The position numbers and the translations under genes are program-made. A DNA stretch of 15,867 bases from Methanolinea sp. UBA477 (GTDB lineage: Archaea; Halobacteriota; Methanomicrobia; Methanomicrobiales; Methanospirillaceae): contig DAWO01000124.1 in NCBI GenBank assembly GCA_002509485.1, positions 1-15,867 of the forward strand. Direction: 5' to 3'. The notes beneath the pieces are model-generated. The model did not search any database, had not been told where the DNA came from, and saw only the letters and a list, made by a program, of their open reading frames with translations. Numbering within the stretch: the stretch's first letter is position 1; each line of letters begins with the position of its first letter. Below are positions 7,064 to 14,048 of this stretch, piece by piece.

Positions 7064-9805
7064 CTAGCCCTTCACCTGAACCATCGCATAATTCGTGTTG
7101 TTATACTCGTTGATCTCCGATACGGTGTCCAACCCGTCGGCCACGGCTCCGAGATAATAGACTCCCGGTGCAGTGCCGTAAGGAACCGTCATATAACCCG
7201 TCCTGCTGCTGCTTCGCCCGGAGAGGACGATACTAAAGGGGATCTGGCCAAGATACGTGTCTGCGGACGTGATCGTCGTGTCACGCGAGAGATAGACATA
7301 TACCGTGCTCGGCATCGCATGTGCCCGGCCCTCGTTTCCGATTCGCACATTCACCGAAATCCGCTGAGCGGCATATGGACTGCTCGTTCCAGGTGTAACA
7401 GACTCCACGACGAGATCCGGGGCGGTAATGGACATCGTCGGGAAAGTGGTCGGGACAGTTATCTGAACCGATGTCGGCTGCGTCGTCGGAACGGTGGTGG
7501 GAATCGTCGTCGGTGCAGTGGTCGGAACAGTGGTCTGAGTGCCAGATATCCGTATATTTGCATGGTTCGCGTTGTTGTTCTCGTTGCTCTCCGATACAGT
7601 GTCCAACCCGTCGGCCACCACGCCGATGTAATAGTCACCTGGACCGAGATTCGAGGGAATTGTCACCCAGGTCGTCCCGGTGCTGATACGGCCTGAAAGA
7701 AGAAGTCCCGTGGATATCGAGCCAAGATACGTGTCTGCCGGTGTGATCGTGGTGTCGCGAGAGATATAGACATATGCCTGGTTCGGCATCGCATATCCGC
7801 CGCCCTGGTTGCGTATCCGTGCAGTCACCGCGATCCGCTGCCCGGCATACGGGCTGCTCGTTCCCGGTGTAACAGACTCCACGACGAGATCCGGGGCGGT
7901 AATGGACATCGTCGGGAAAGTGGTCGGGACAGTTATCTGAACCGATGTCGGCTGCATCGTCGGAACGGTGGTGGGAATCGTCGTTGGGAATGTGGTCGGA
8001 ACTGTCGTCTGGCCTCCGCTTATCCGTATTTTCGCGTGGTTTGTGTTGTTGTTCTCGTTGATCTCCGATACGGTGTCCAACCCGTCGGCCACCACGCCGA
8101 TGTAATAGTCACCGGGACCGAGATTCGAGGGAATTGTCACCCAGGTCGTCCCGGTGCTGATCCGGCCTGGAAGAAGAAGTCCCGTGGATATCGAGCCAAG
8201 ATACGTGTCTGCCGGTGTGATCGTGATGTCGCGAGAGATATAGACATATGCCTGGTTCGGCATCGCATATCCGCCGCCCTGGTTGCGTATCCGTGCAGTC
8301 ACCGCGATCCGCTGCCCGGCATACGGGCTGCTCGTTCCCGGTGTAACAGACTCCACGACGAGATCCGGGGCGGTAATGAACGTGGTTGGGGCTGTTGTGG
8401 GCACCGTCGTTGACACGGATGTCGGCTGCATCGTCGCTACAGTTGTCGGAATCGTCGTCTGATTGCCAGCTATCCGTATTTTCGCGTGGTTTGTGTTGTT
8501 GTTCTCGTTGCTCTCCGCTATAGTATTCATTCCGTCGGCAACGACGCCGATGTAATAGTCACCGGGCCCGAGATTGGATGGAATTGTCACCCATATCGTC
8601 CCGGTGCTGCTCTGTCCCCCCGGCAGCATTCCGACTGGGACGTGTCCGAGAAGCGTATCGCCTGCAGAAATGACCTGGTCAGTTGACAGGTAGACCGAAG
8701 CCGTGCTGGGAAGCGCATATCCGCTCCCGGTATTCCGGACCGTTGGCCTCACAGATATTCGCTGGCCTGCCACGGTAGCGTCCGTTCCAATGGCAACCGA
8801 CTCGACGACAAGGTCCGGGAGGAGAACAGCGGTCGTGGGGACCGTGGTCGGGACCGTCGTCGGCAGGGTCCCACCTTTGCTTACCAGTTCTATCTCCTCG
8901 TCTGATCCGTCATAGATCTGCGGGTGCATCGGCCGTTGGGGCATTTCTGAATCAATAAACTCAACGACCCGTGGTTCGGTATAATGAAAGGCCTCTTCTG
9001 CTGAGATCCATCCGTCCTTGTCCGTGTCTACCGCAATCGAGTCAAAGGCCTGGAGAAGGAAGTAGGTAAAGATACTGTTCGGCGTCCCGGCGCTGGACTC
9101 TTCGTACTCCCTGCAGGCTGCAAGGACAAGGTATGGTGATCCGCTGACATCCTTTGCGGCAGCCGGGCCAATCTCGCCCCTGTCGTCAAGAAAATCACGC
9201 ATAAAATCGCTGACGGGACGTTTATCTGACAAAAGTTCAGGTTCGGCTGATTTGGCCATCCCGCCTGAATAACAGGAGTCGAATATCAGGAGCTTGTGAT
9301 TGGCCGGTATGGCATCAAACCATATCTTGAGCTCATCGTCCCTGATATAGTTCACCTTCCCCGAGTACCGTGAATCCTGGGGGCAGATATACTCGTCCAG
9401 GCCGTCCGAATATTCATCATATGGGGGTAAATCTTCGCCAAATGACCCGTGTCCGCTGAAATAGAATACGACGAGGTCTCCGGGTCCGGCCAGTGTGCTG
9501 ACCCTCTCGATGGCGCCCCGGATATTGTTTCGCGTTGCCTGTGAATTAAGAAGCAGTTCTATATTGCTATAAGAGAATCCGCATTCTGATCCAAGAAGAA
9601 GTGCCCTCACGTCCCTGGCGTCGTCGTCGCAGTTCTCAAGGTCGCCGAGATTGGCATAATCTTCAATCCCGATGAGTATTGCATACTTTTCGCCAGAGAA
9701 CTTGGATAGCCCCATGATTTCAGGTTCTGCGGCTGCCGGGTTTACGAGGTACATCAGTATCGCACACAAAACAAGGACGAATTGGAATTTTTTTATTGTT
9801 TCCAT
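7064..9805 (-). CDS. Secreted caspase-like (C14-type) protein with EF-hand-like loop and four CARDB domains
   Basis: This 913-residue protein carries an N-terminal signal peptide (METIKKFQFVLVLC..., cleavage probably after NPAAA). A caspase/metacaspase-like peptidase domain follows at about 40-300, with the catalytic His in YFSGHGS (H119), the catalytic Cys in IFDSCYSGG (C178), and strands YAILIGIEDY and LLIFDSC as in clan CD. DTDKDGWISAEE (260-271) fits a complete 12-residue EF-hand calcium loop. Pro/Thr linkers (repeats of VPTT) then separate four CARDB adhesion-like beta domains starting at PDLVVES 330, 480, 638 and 796. Domains 2 and 3 are almost identical. The predicted role is a surface-exposed or secreted cysteine peptidase, perhaps calcium dependent; the substrate is unknown. 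ATG 9805 is preferred over GTG 9808 because GGGGAG lies about 9 nt upstream. No C-terminal membrane anchor is seen. Confidence 0.9.
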   Translation of the reverse strand: METIKKFQFVLVLCAILMYLVNPAAAEPEIMGLSKFSGEKYAILIGIEDYANLGDLENCDDDARDVRALLLGSECGFSYSNIELLLNSQATRNNIRGAIERVSTLAGPGDLVVFYFSGHGSFGEDLPPYDEYSDGLDEYICPQDSRYSGKVNYIRDDELKIWFDAIPANHKLLIFDSCYSGGMAKSAEPELLSDKRPVSDFMRDFLDDRGEIGPAAAKDVSGSPYLVLAACREYEESSAGTPNSIFTYFLLQAFDSIAVDTDKDGWISAEEAFHYTEPRVVEFIDSEMPQRPMHPQIYDGSDEEIELVSKGGTLPTTVPTTVPTTAVLLPDLVVESVAIGTDATVAGQRISVRPTVRNTGSGYALPSTASVYLSTDQVISAGDTLLGHVPVGMLPGGQSSTGTIWVTIPSNLGPGDYYIGVVADGMNTIAESNENNNTNHAKIRIAGNQTTIPTTVATMQPTSVSTTVPTTAPTTFITAPDLVVESVTPGTSSPYAGQRIAVTARIRNQGGGYAMPNQAYVYISRDITITPADTYLGSISTGLLLPGRISTGTTWVTIPSNLGPGDYYIGVVADGLDTVSEINENNNTNHAKIRISGGQTTVPTTFPTTIPTTVPTMQPTSVQITVPTTFPTMSITAPDLVVESVTPGTSSPYAGQRIAVTARIRNQGGGYAMPNQAYVYISRDTTITPADTYLGSISTGLLLSGRISTGTTWVTIPSNLGPGDYYIGVVADGLDTVSESNENNNANHANIRISGTQTTVPTTAPTTIPTTVPTTQPTSVQITVPTTFPTMSITAPDLVVESVTPGTSSPYAAQRISVNVRIGNEGRAHAMPSTVYVYLSRDTTITSADTYLGQIPFSIVLSGRSSSRTGYMTVPYGTAPGVYYLGAVADGLDTVSEINEYNNTNYAMVQVKG
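7086..8507 (-). repeat. Tandem 474-bp repeats encoding CARDB domain plus Pro/Thr linker
   Basis: Three consecutive units of exactly 474 bp (158 codons) lie about at 7086-7559, 7560-8033 and 8034-8507. The marker GGTGTAACAGACTCC recurs at 7392, 7866 and 8340. By eye, most of the second and third units match base for base, including at synonymous sites. The first and second units match closely over about 7392-7485 versus 7866-7959 but diverge elsewhere. The gene-5' copy (8508 onward) is the most diverged and its spacing is 150 codons. This fits recent duplication or gene conversion. Confidence 0.85.
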
Positions 9806-9942
9806 CACGTTTTACTCCCCGGTGAAGTGATCAACGAACCGGTGTTGCAGGACTGCCCGGTTTTTATTGCTTCCTACCATGTGGTTTCTCGACATCAAAT
9901 AATATTCTGAACACGGTAAAAGACGACAAGGATCTCATTATT

Positions 9943-10863
9943 TTACAGTCTCGAATTTTCCTGGAGAAATTCTTCGACTATTTGAGCAGTAAGCGAGGGA
10001 TTATCCGTCTCTTCGAACTCGTACCCGAATGCGCCCTCGATATCGAATACTTCGTGTGAAGATATGGGGTCAGGATCGATCATGCCTATTGCCTCTTCAA
10101 GCAGCTCACTTGTTGAAGAATACCCTGTGGGATAGGGAAATTCTGATGATCCTGCAGGATACGGAAATCCGGGTGACTCCGTCGGGTACGAAAATTCCGG
10201 TTTATCCGTCCGCGTCAGGCCCGAGAGAAGGTCCTGGTATCGCTCATTTTCCCGCAGGCGATCAATCGGACCGGGCACACTCTGCCCCGGGGCAGTGCTG
10301 CCGCCGTCTCCCTGGTACCCGGGGGTGATACCAGTGACATGGATATAATCTGGTTTTTCAATGCCCCTGGACTGGGACATATACATGCCCTCTGCAGCAT
10401 ATTCCATGCTGATAGTGAGAGAGACTGAATAGTGTCCCGGTGCGGTGTAGGTATGGACCGGGTTCTTTTCCGATGAAGTTGCCCCGTCTCCGAAATCCCA
10501 GAGCCAGGCATTGGGATTTCCGGAAGAGAGATCGGTGAACCTGACCTCGAGCGGAGCGAGTCCGCTCGTCTTGTCGGAAGTAAAATTGACATCAAGAAAA
10601 CCCATATTCAGATTGTGCGAATTCGTTCCGAGTGAGGTCGGGCAGACATATGTACCGTTCTCCCAGCAAAAGTTGCAGCTGCAATAGGCAGGCAGGGTTT
10701 GGTTGAACGGGTAGTACGGACAGTAGCAATATGTGGGTAATTCGGTATACCCCGGACCAAGATAGTATTCCGGTGGAATGTCAGCTGTCGCAGTCACACT
10801 GAACGCGAGCGAAAAAATAATGATCGCAATACCGGTATACCATGCTGCACTTTTCATCGTCAT
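9943..10863 (-). CDS. Secreted Cys-rich protein with one PKD domain
   Basis: This 306-residue protein has a signal peptide (residues 1 to about 27, AWYTGIAIIIFSLAFSVTATA). A tyrosine- and cysteine-rich segment follows, with six Cys at 46, 48, 61, 63, 66 and 74 in CxC and CxCxxC spacing, able to form disulfides or bind metal. A PKD domain occupies about 92-176, with its hallmark WDFGDG (122-127) and HTYTAPGHYSVSLTI. Next comes a low-complexity stretch with a short repeated motif of the form (E/G)F-(S/P)-YP at 223-246, and then an acidic C-terminal tail. PKD domains mediate protein or glycan contacts on archaeal surfaces. ATG 10863 is preferred, since GAGGAT sits upstream at a workable distance; Met3 is the alternative. 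It lies 137 nt upstream of the caspase-like gene on the same strand, so co-transcription is possible. Confidence 0.85.
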   Translation of the reverse strand: MTMKSAAWYTGIAIIIFSLAFSVTATADIPPEYYLGPGYTELPTYCYCPYYPFNQTLPAYCSCNFCWENGTYVCPTSLGTNSHNLNMGFLDVNFTSDKTSGLAPLEVRFTDLSSGNPNAWLWDFGDGATSSEKNPVHTYTAPGHYSVSLTISMEYAAEGMYMSQSRGIEKPDYIHVTGITPGYQGDGGSTAPGQSVPGPIDRLRENERYQDLLSGLTRTDKPEFSYPTESPGFPYPAGSSEFPYPTGYSSTSELLEEAIGMIDPDPISSHEVFDIEGAFGYEFEETDNPSLTAQIVEEFLQENSRL

Positions 10864-10904
10864 GATCGGGCCATCCTCATCTCTTAATCAAGTATTGGGA
10901 AATA

Positions 10905-10916
10905 CTATTATAAACT
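10905..10916 (-). promoter_or_regulatory. TATA box for the PKD-protein gene
   Basis: The minus strand reads AGTTTATAATAG, centred about 48 nt before the ATG at 10863. Initiation about 25 nt downstream would leave a leader of roughly 20 nt that still holds the GAGGAT ribosome binding site. Confidence 0.5.
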
Positions 10917-10996
10917 ATTGGGGAAATGGAATGATGCATCTCTCGTGTATAGGACACCGGATGGATAGAAAAATCATGTGGGTTGAAGATTCTTTT

Positions 10997-11045
10997 CACC
11001 TCATTCTAGCAATTATGAAGAACCGGTAATTTCCACCTCATTCTA
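10997..11045. repeat. Two direct copies of CACCTCATTCTA upstream of a HEAT-repeat gene
   Basis: The 12-mer occurs at 10997-11008 and 11034-11045, 37 bp apart start to start, both preceded by a T-rich triplet. The second copy runs into a TATA-like TCTATATTTA. They lie in a 288-bp intergenic stretch between two divergent genes and could be a regulator's operator pair. Chance is not excluded. Confidence 0.35.
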
Positions 11046-11151
11046 TATTTATTCCAATTATTTTTTTCACAGAATACTATTTAGCATATGAGGACTATCA
11101 TGCCTATTGTTAGCATACTGCATGCCGACAAAAATCCAGAGAGGTGATGAG

Positions 11152-11457
11152 ATGCCGAAATCAAATCCGGACCAGGACAGGGTTGATAATCTGATATCCC
11201 TCCTACGTGTTTCTGATATCGACACCCGGTGGAGAGCTGCCCGTACTCTCGCAGGCCTCGGTGACATCGCGTTCTCACCGTTACTGTCCAGGGTATACGA
11301 TGATGATGACAACGTGAGGCTCCTTTCTATCTGGGCCCTCGGCCGTATGGGCGACCTGCGGGCCGCAGATGCAGTCTCCAGGTGCATTGATGACGATAAC
11401 CATTTTGTGAAACTGGCAAGTGAGGGCGCCGTCTCACGATTATCGCAAAAAGATTAG
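11152..11457 (+). CDS. Short HEAT-repeat protein
   Basis: This is a 101-residue soluble protein with about three HEAT repeats: WRAARTLAGLGDIAFSPLLS, then VRLLSIWALGRMGDLRAADAV, then VKLASEGAVSRL. The start is fixed by a strong ribosome binding site, GAGGTGATGA at 11141-11150, directly before the ATG; an in-frame ATG further upstream (11122) lacks one. Solenoids this short usually bind partner proteins, and no partner is evident. It is divergent from the PKD gene and followed by a T run and the tRNA pair on the other strand. It is related in fold only, not as a close copy, to the HEAT protein at 4671-5291. Confidence 0.85.
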   Translation: MPKSNPDQDRVDNLISLLRVSDIDTRWRAARTLAGLGDIAFSPLLSRVYDDDDNVRLLSIWALGRMGDLRAADAVSRCIDDDNHFVKLASEGAVSRLSQKD

Positions 11458-11476
11458 AATCTGATCAAATATCTGC

Positions 11477-11482
11477 TTTTTT
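11477..11482 (+). terminator. Oligo-T terminator after the short HEAT-repeat gene
   Basis: Six T residues lie 20 nt after the stop codon, the usual form of an archaeal intrinsic terminator. Confidence 0.45.
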
Positions 11483-11550
11483 CCCGAGGAAAATCCATAA
11501 ATTTTCGAGATAGATGGTGCAATTTATAGAATATCACGGAGAAGAAAGAA

Positions 11551-11623
11551 CGCCCAGGTCGGAATTCGAATCCGAGTCGTCGGCGTGACAGGCCGACATG
11601 ATAGGCCACTACACTACCTGGGC
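11551..11623 (-). tRNA. tRNA-Asp (GTC)
   Basis: The reverse complement gives acceptor arms GCCCAGG/CCTGGGC, anticodon stem TCGGC/GCCGA with loop CTGTCAC (anticodon GTC), T loop TTCGAAT, and discriminator G. Several D-stem pairs are G-U, as usual in tRNA-Asp. There is no CCA and no intron. It lies 19 nt downstream of tRNA-Tyr on the same strand, so the two are probably one transcript. Confidence 0.95.
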
Positions 11624-11642
11624 ATCAATGTGTCGCAATGGA

Positions 11643-11749
11643 TCCCGCCTCCCGGATTCGAACCGGGGACATCGCGGTAGCTGCGCAATTTGCCTCAAAC
11701 GGCACATCATACTACAGCCGCGCACTCTACCAGTCTGAGTTAAGGCGGG
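11643..11749 (-). tRNA. tRNA-Tyr (GTA) with intron
   Basis: Acceptor CCCGCCT/AGGCGGG, D stem ACTC/GAGT, anticodon stem CGCGG/CCGCG, T arm CCCGG-TTCGAAT-CCGGG and discriminator A all form. The anticodon loop reads CTGTAG then, after a 33-nt insertion, A. Removing the insertion gives a standard 7-nt loop with anticodon GTA and a 74-nt mature tRNA. CCA is not encoded. AT-rich TATA-like stretches at about 11769-11788 lie upstream on the minus strand. It is the first gene of a Tyr-Asp pair. Confidence 0.95.
11679..11711 (-). other. tRNA-Tyr intron, 33 nt, after position 37
   Basis: The intron sits at the canonical archaeal site, one nucleotide 3' of the anticodon, and begins TATGATG and ends GCAGCT on the minus strand. 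Intron CAGC near the 3' end can pair with GCTG of the anticodon arm, as needed for a bulge-helix-bulge splice site cut by the archaeal EndA endonuclease. Exact borders are inferred from restoring the 7-nt loop. Confidence 0.85.
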
Positions 11750-11750
11750 T

Positions 11751-11849
11751 TTTGCGCTCATAATATAGGGGAAATAAAGGTATTAAACATATCGATATGG
11801 ACGCTTTAAATCCGGCTTTCCGGTGATGCTTTTATAGTATGAGCGCAAA
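11751..11849. promoter_or_regulatory. Divergent promoter region of tRNA-Tyr and leuA with 12-bp inverted repeat
   Basis: TTTGCGCTCATA (11751-11762) is the perfect inverse of TATGAGCGCAAA (11838-11849), with 75 bp between. The left copy lies immediately before the 5' end of tRNA-Tyr. The right copy follows a plus-strand TATA-like CTTTTATAGTA (11829-11839). Further TATA candidates are GCTTTAAATC (11803-11812) and AAATATAAG (11847-11855). Read outward on each strand, the same 12-mer occupies the presumed initiation region. Confidence 0.45.
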
Positions 11850-11860
11850 TATAAGTTGGT

Positions 11861-11908
11861 ATGAATCCCATAACAACTGCTGTGGGGAATTGTTTTCTTC
11901 ACCGATAG
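11861..11908 (+). CDS. Possible 15-codon leader ORF before leuA
   Basis: ATG at 11861 opens a frame MNPITTAVGNCFLHR that ends at TAG 11906-11908, 16 nt before the leuA GTG. The ATG sits about 27 nt after the TATA-like CTTTTATAGTA, which would suit a leaderless start. The peptide has no run of leucine codons, so it does not look like a classical attenuator. It could equally be the true leuA N-terminus separated by a frameshift, or chance. Confidence 0.25.
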   Translation: MNPITTAVGNCFLHR

Positions 11909-11924
11909 CCGGGCAAAACAAGAA

Positions 11925-13406
11925 GTGACTGTTTTCGACACCACCCTCCGGGATGGGGAACAGACGCCGGGAATATCGTTTAAATTTGAACAGAAACTTG
12001 AGATCGCACGTCAGCTGTCAGCCATTGGTGTGCACGCCATCGAAGCCGGGTTTCCGGCATCCTCGCAGGGCGAACGCGAGACCGTAGGCGCCATCTCGGC
12101 GCTCGGCCTCGACTCGGTCGTCTGCGGCCTGGCACGGTCCAGGAAGGAGGACGTGGACGCCTGCCTTGACAGCGACGTGGACATGGTGCATGTATTCATC
12201 CCAACCTCAGAGGTGCAGAGGGTACATACCATCAAGAAGAGCCCCGAAGAGGTGCTCGATATCACGGGCGAGATCGTCGCGTACGTGCGGGATCACTGCG
12301 ATCTCTGCATGTTCTCGGCGATGGACGCCACCCGAACCGATCATGATTACCTGATACAGGTTCTCAGGACCGCAGCTGACGCCGGCGCGACCATCATCAA
12401 CGTGCCAGACACCGTTGGGGTATACACCCCGACGGCCATGAAGCACCTGATAACCCGGATCGGCGATGAAGTGGACTGTCCGATCGACGTCCACTGTCAC
12501 AACGACTTCGGGCTGGCGGTCGCAAATACCGTAACGGCCGTGGAAGCCGGGGCCTCGCAGGTCCAGGTCACCATAAACGGGCTCGGTGAGCGGGCGGGCA
12601 ATGCCGACCTTGCACAGACCGTCATGATCATGGAATCCATCTACGGGGTGAAGACCGGGATCGTGAAAGAGAAACTCGTGGAGACCTCAAGACTGATCTC
12701 CAGGTTCTCTGGCATCACGATACCCCCGATCCAGCCGATCGTCGGTGACAACGCCTTCTCCCACGAGAGTGGGATCCACTCCCATGGCGTGATAGCCTGT
12801 GCTGCTACCTTCGAGCCCGGTATCATGACGCCCGAGATGGTCGGGCACCGCCGCAAACTTGCCCTCGGCAAGCACGTGGGCCGCCATGCAGTCAGGCAGA
12901 TGCTCCAGGAGGTGCACCTCTCCCCAAGCGACGGCGAGCTGGACCGGATCGTCGAGAAGATCAAGTTCATCTCGGTCAAGGGCAAACGGGTGACCGACGC
13001 GGACCTCTTCGAGATCGCAGAGACCGTGATGGGCATCGAGAACGGCGGGCGGGCCATCGAGATGGAGGACCTCGCGGTGATGACCGGAAACCATGTCATC
13101 CCCACCGCCAGCGTGAAAGCGCTCGTGAACGGCAAAGAACATGTCTATTCCTGCACGGGAAACGGACCGGTCGACGCCGTATTGAAGGCCATCATGGGTC
13201 TCCTCTCCACCAAAGTCCAGTTAAAGGACTTCAACATCGAGGCGATATCGGGCGGCTCGGATGCAATCGGCCATGTGACCATCGCGGTGGAGGACGAACA
13301 CGGGCGTATATTCGATGCCAGTGCATCGAGCGACGACGTGGTCCTGGCCTCCGCCGAGGCAATGATCAATGCATTGAACATGCTTCACCGGGTGGAGAAG
13401 CAGTAA
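11925..13406 (+). CDS. leuA: 2-isopropylmalate synthase (LeuA-type; citramalate synthase is the alternative)
   Basis: This 493-residue enzyme of the HMG-CoA lyase-like family condenses acetyl-CoA with 2-oxoisovalerate, the first committed step to leucine. The TIM barrel opens FDTTLRDGEQTPG (4-16, including the metal-binding Asp and the catalytic Arg9), with HCHNDFG (from 190) and GERAGNADL (around 226) supplying the other metal ligands. HESGIHSHG is the linker-region motif. From about 385 a C-terminal domain (GPVDAVLKAI, EAISGGSDAIGHV) matches the allosteric leucine-binding LeuA dimer domain; its presence argues against AksA. CimA has the same layout and similar length, so the substrate is not certain. 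The GTG start at 11925 has no strong ribosome binding site, and no ATG lies between it and an in-frame TAA at 11871. Confidence 0.88.
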   Translation: MTVFDTTLRDGEQTPGISFKFEQKLEIARQLSAIGVHAIEAGFPASSQGERETVGAISALGLDSVVCGLARSRKEDVDACLDSDVDMVHVFIPTSEVQRVHTIKKSPEEVLDITGEIVAYVRDHCDLCMFSAMDATRTDHDYLIQVLRTAADAGATIINVPDTVGVYTPTAMKHLITRIGDEVDCPIDVHCHNDFGLAVANTVTAVEAGASQVQVTINGLGERAGNADLAQTVMIMESIYGVKTGIVKEKLVETSRLISRFSGITIPPIQPIVGDNAFSHESGIHSHGVIACAATFEPGIMTPEMVGHRRKLALGKHVGRHAVRQMLQEVHLSPSDGELDRIVEKIKFISVKGKRVTDADLFEIAETVMGIENGGRAIEMEDLAVMTGNHVIPTASVKALVNGKEHVYSCTGNGPVDAVLKAIMGLLSTKVQLKDFNIEAISGGSDAIGHVTIAVEDEHGRIFDASASSDDVVLASAEAMINALNMLHRVEKQ

Positions 13407-13425
13407 AAATATTTTTTGTTTTATC
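13407..13425. terminator. Bidirectional T/A-rich terminator between leuA and pfdB
   Basis: The 23-nt spacer between two convergent stop codons holds T6 and T4 runs on the plus strand (13412-13422) and a run of T on the minus strand just beside the leuA stop, so it can end transcription both ways. Confidence 0.5.
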
Positions 13426-13429
13426 TGCT

Positions 13430-13789
13430 TCAGGCAGCGCTGGGAGGCTTTCCTTCCAGTGACTGCTTGACCTGTGCCTGGAGCTGTTCGAACTTGCCCT
13501 GGAGCATGGTCTCCTGCTTCTCCAGCGACTTGATGCGGAGTTCCAGGGTCTCGACCTTCTCTTCAAGATTCTTCAGGACCGCGTCCTTCTTCTTCTGCAT
13601 CATCACCGTGCCGACGCTCATGAAGACCGCCGCATCGTCTGATACGTCATTCAACTCCTCGCTTGCCCTCTTCGCCTCCCTGACCGCCATCTCGTACTGG
13701 GCTTTCTGGGATCCGATCGTCTGCATCTGCTGCTGCATCTGCTGGAGCATGTTTATCTGGTTCTGAATCTTGGGTGATATCGTACTCAT
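13430..13789 (-). CDS. pfdB: Prefoldin beta subunit
   Basis: This 119-residue subunit belongs to the hexameric alpha2-beta4 prefoldin chaperone, which captures unfolded proteins and passes them to the thermosome. The layout is diagnostic: an N-terminal coiled-coil helix rich in Gln (QINMLQQMQQQMQTI), a central hairpin with D-DAAVFMSVGTVMMQK, and a C-terminal helix of heptads (LKNLEEKVETLELRIKSLEK). The start at 13789 is supported by GGAG nearby upstream; the open frame reaches 13843 but overlaps pcc1. It is the last gene of the operon, 13 nt after pcc1, and its position next to pcc1 is conserved in many archaea. Confidence 0.94.
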   Translation of the reverse strand: MSTISPKIQNQINMLQQMQQQMQTIGSQKAQYEMAVREAKRASEELNDVSDDAAVFMSVGTVMMQKKKDAVLKNLEEKVETLELRIKSLEKQETMLQGKFEQLQAQVKQSLEGKPPSAA

Positions 13790-13802
13790 CGTTCCAATCT
13801 CC

Positions 13803-14048
13803 TCAACGTTCGTGTATAAGTTCCTGCATCTCTCCTGCCACATTGACCAGCCTGAGCCACAAGTTTAAGGAGGCCCGGAGCGCCGGTATGTCGTCTGCCT
13901 CCACGCAAAGGACACATGTATCCTGCCCTTCCATGGAGCAGCTCACTCTCGACCTGGGATTTACCTCGGCGGCTGTTTCAGGAGAGACAGATGCAAAGAT
14001 GCTCTCTGCGTCCCTGCACCGTATCTTAAACTCCGCTTCATGCTTCAT
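13803..14048 (-). CDS. pcc1: KEOPS complex subunit Pcc1
   Basis: This 81-residue protein is the dimerisation subunit of KEOPS, which with Kae1, Bud32 and Cgi121 makes the t6A37 modification of ANN-decoding tRNAs. The sequence shows the small beta-alpha fold of the family: EAEFKIRCRDAESIFASVSPE, then a strand with Cys pairs, then DIPALRASLNLWLRLVNVAGEM. SPE and the RASLN region are the family's most conserved positions. The start at 14048 follows GGGTGGTG 4-11 nt upstream and overlaps the end of the Brix gene by 11 nt, implying translational coupling. The weak primary conservation is offset by the operon position between Brix and prefoldin beta. Confidence 0.88.
   Translation of the reverse strand: MKHEAEFKIRCRDAESIFASVSPETAAEVNPRSRVSCSMEGQDTCVLCVEADDIPALRASLNLWLRLVNVAGEMQELIHER

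Noticed and set aside
7043..7696. Plus-strand 217-codon frame within the CARDB region
   Set aside because: It is the repeat region of the minus-strand gene read backwards; the same peptide recurs with the repeats and has no fold signature.
7086..8507. CRISPR array suspected from regular repeats
   Set aside because: The 474-bp units are in frame, encode CARDB domains, and have no short repeats with unique spacers.
12641..13135. Long antisense open frames opposite leuA
   Set aside because: They arise from the codon bias of a GC-rich real gene. The translations are low in complexity and carry no motif.
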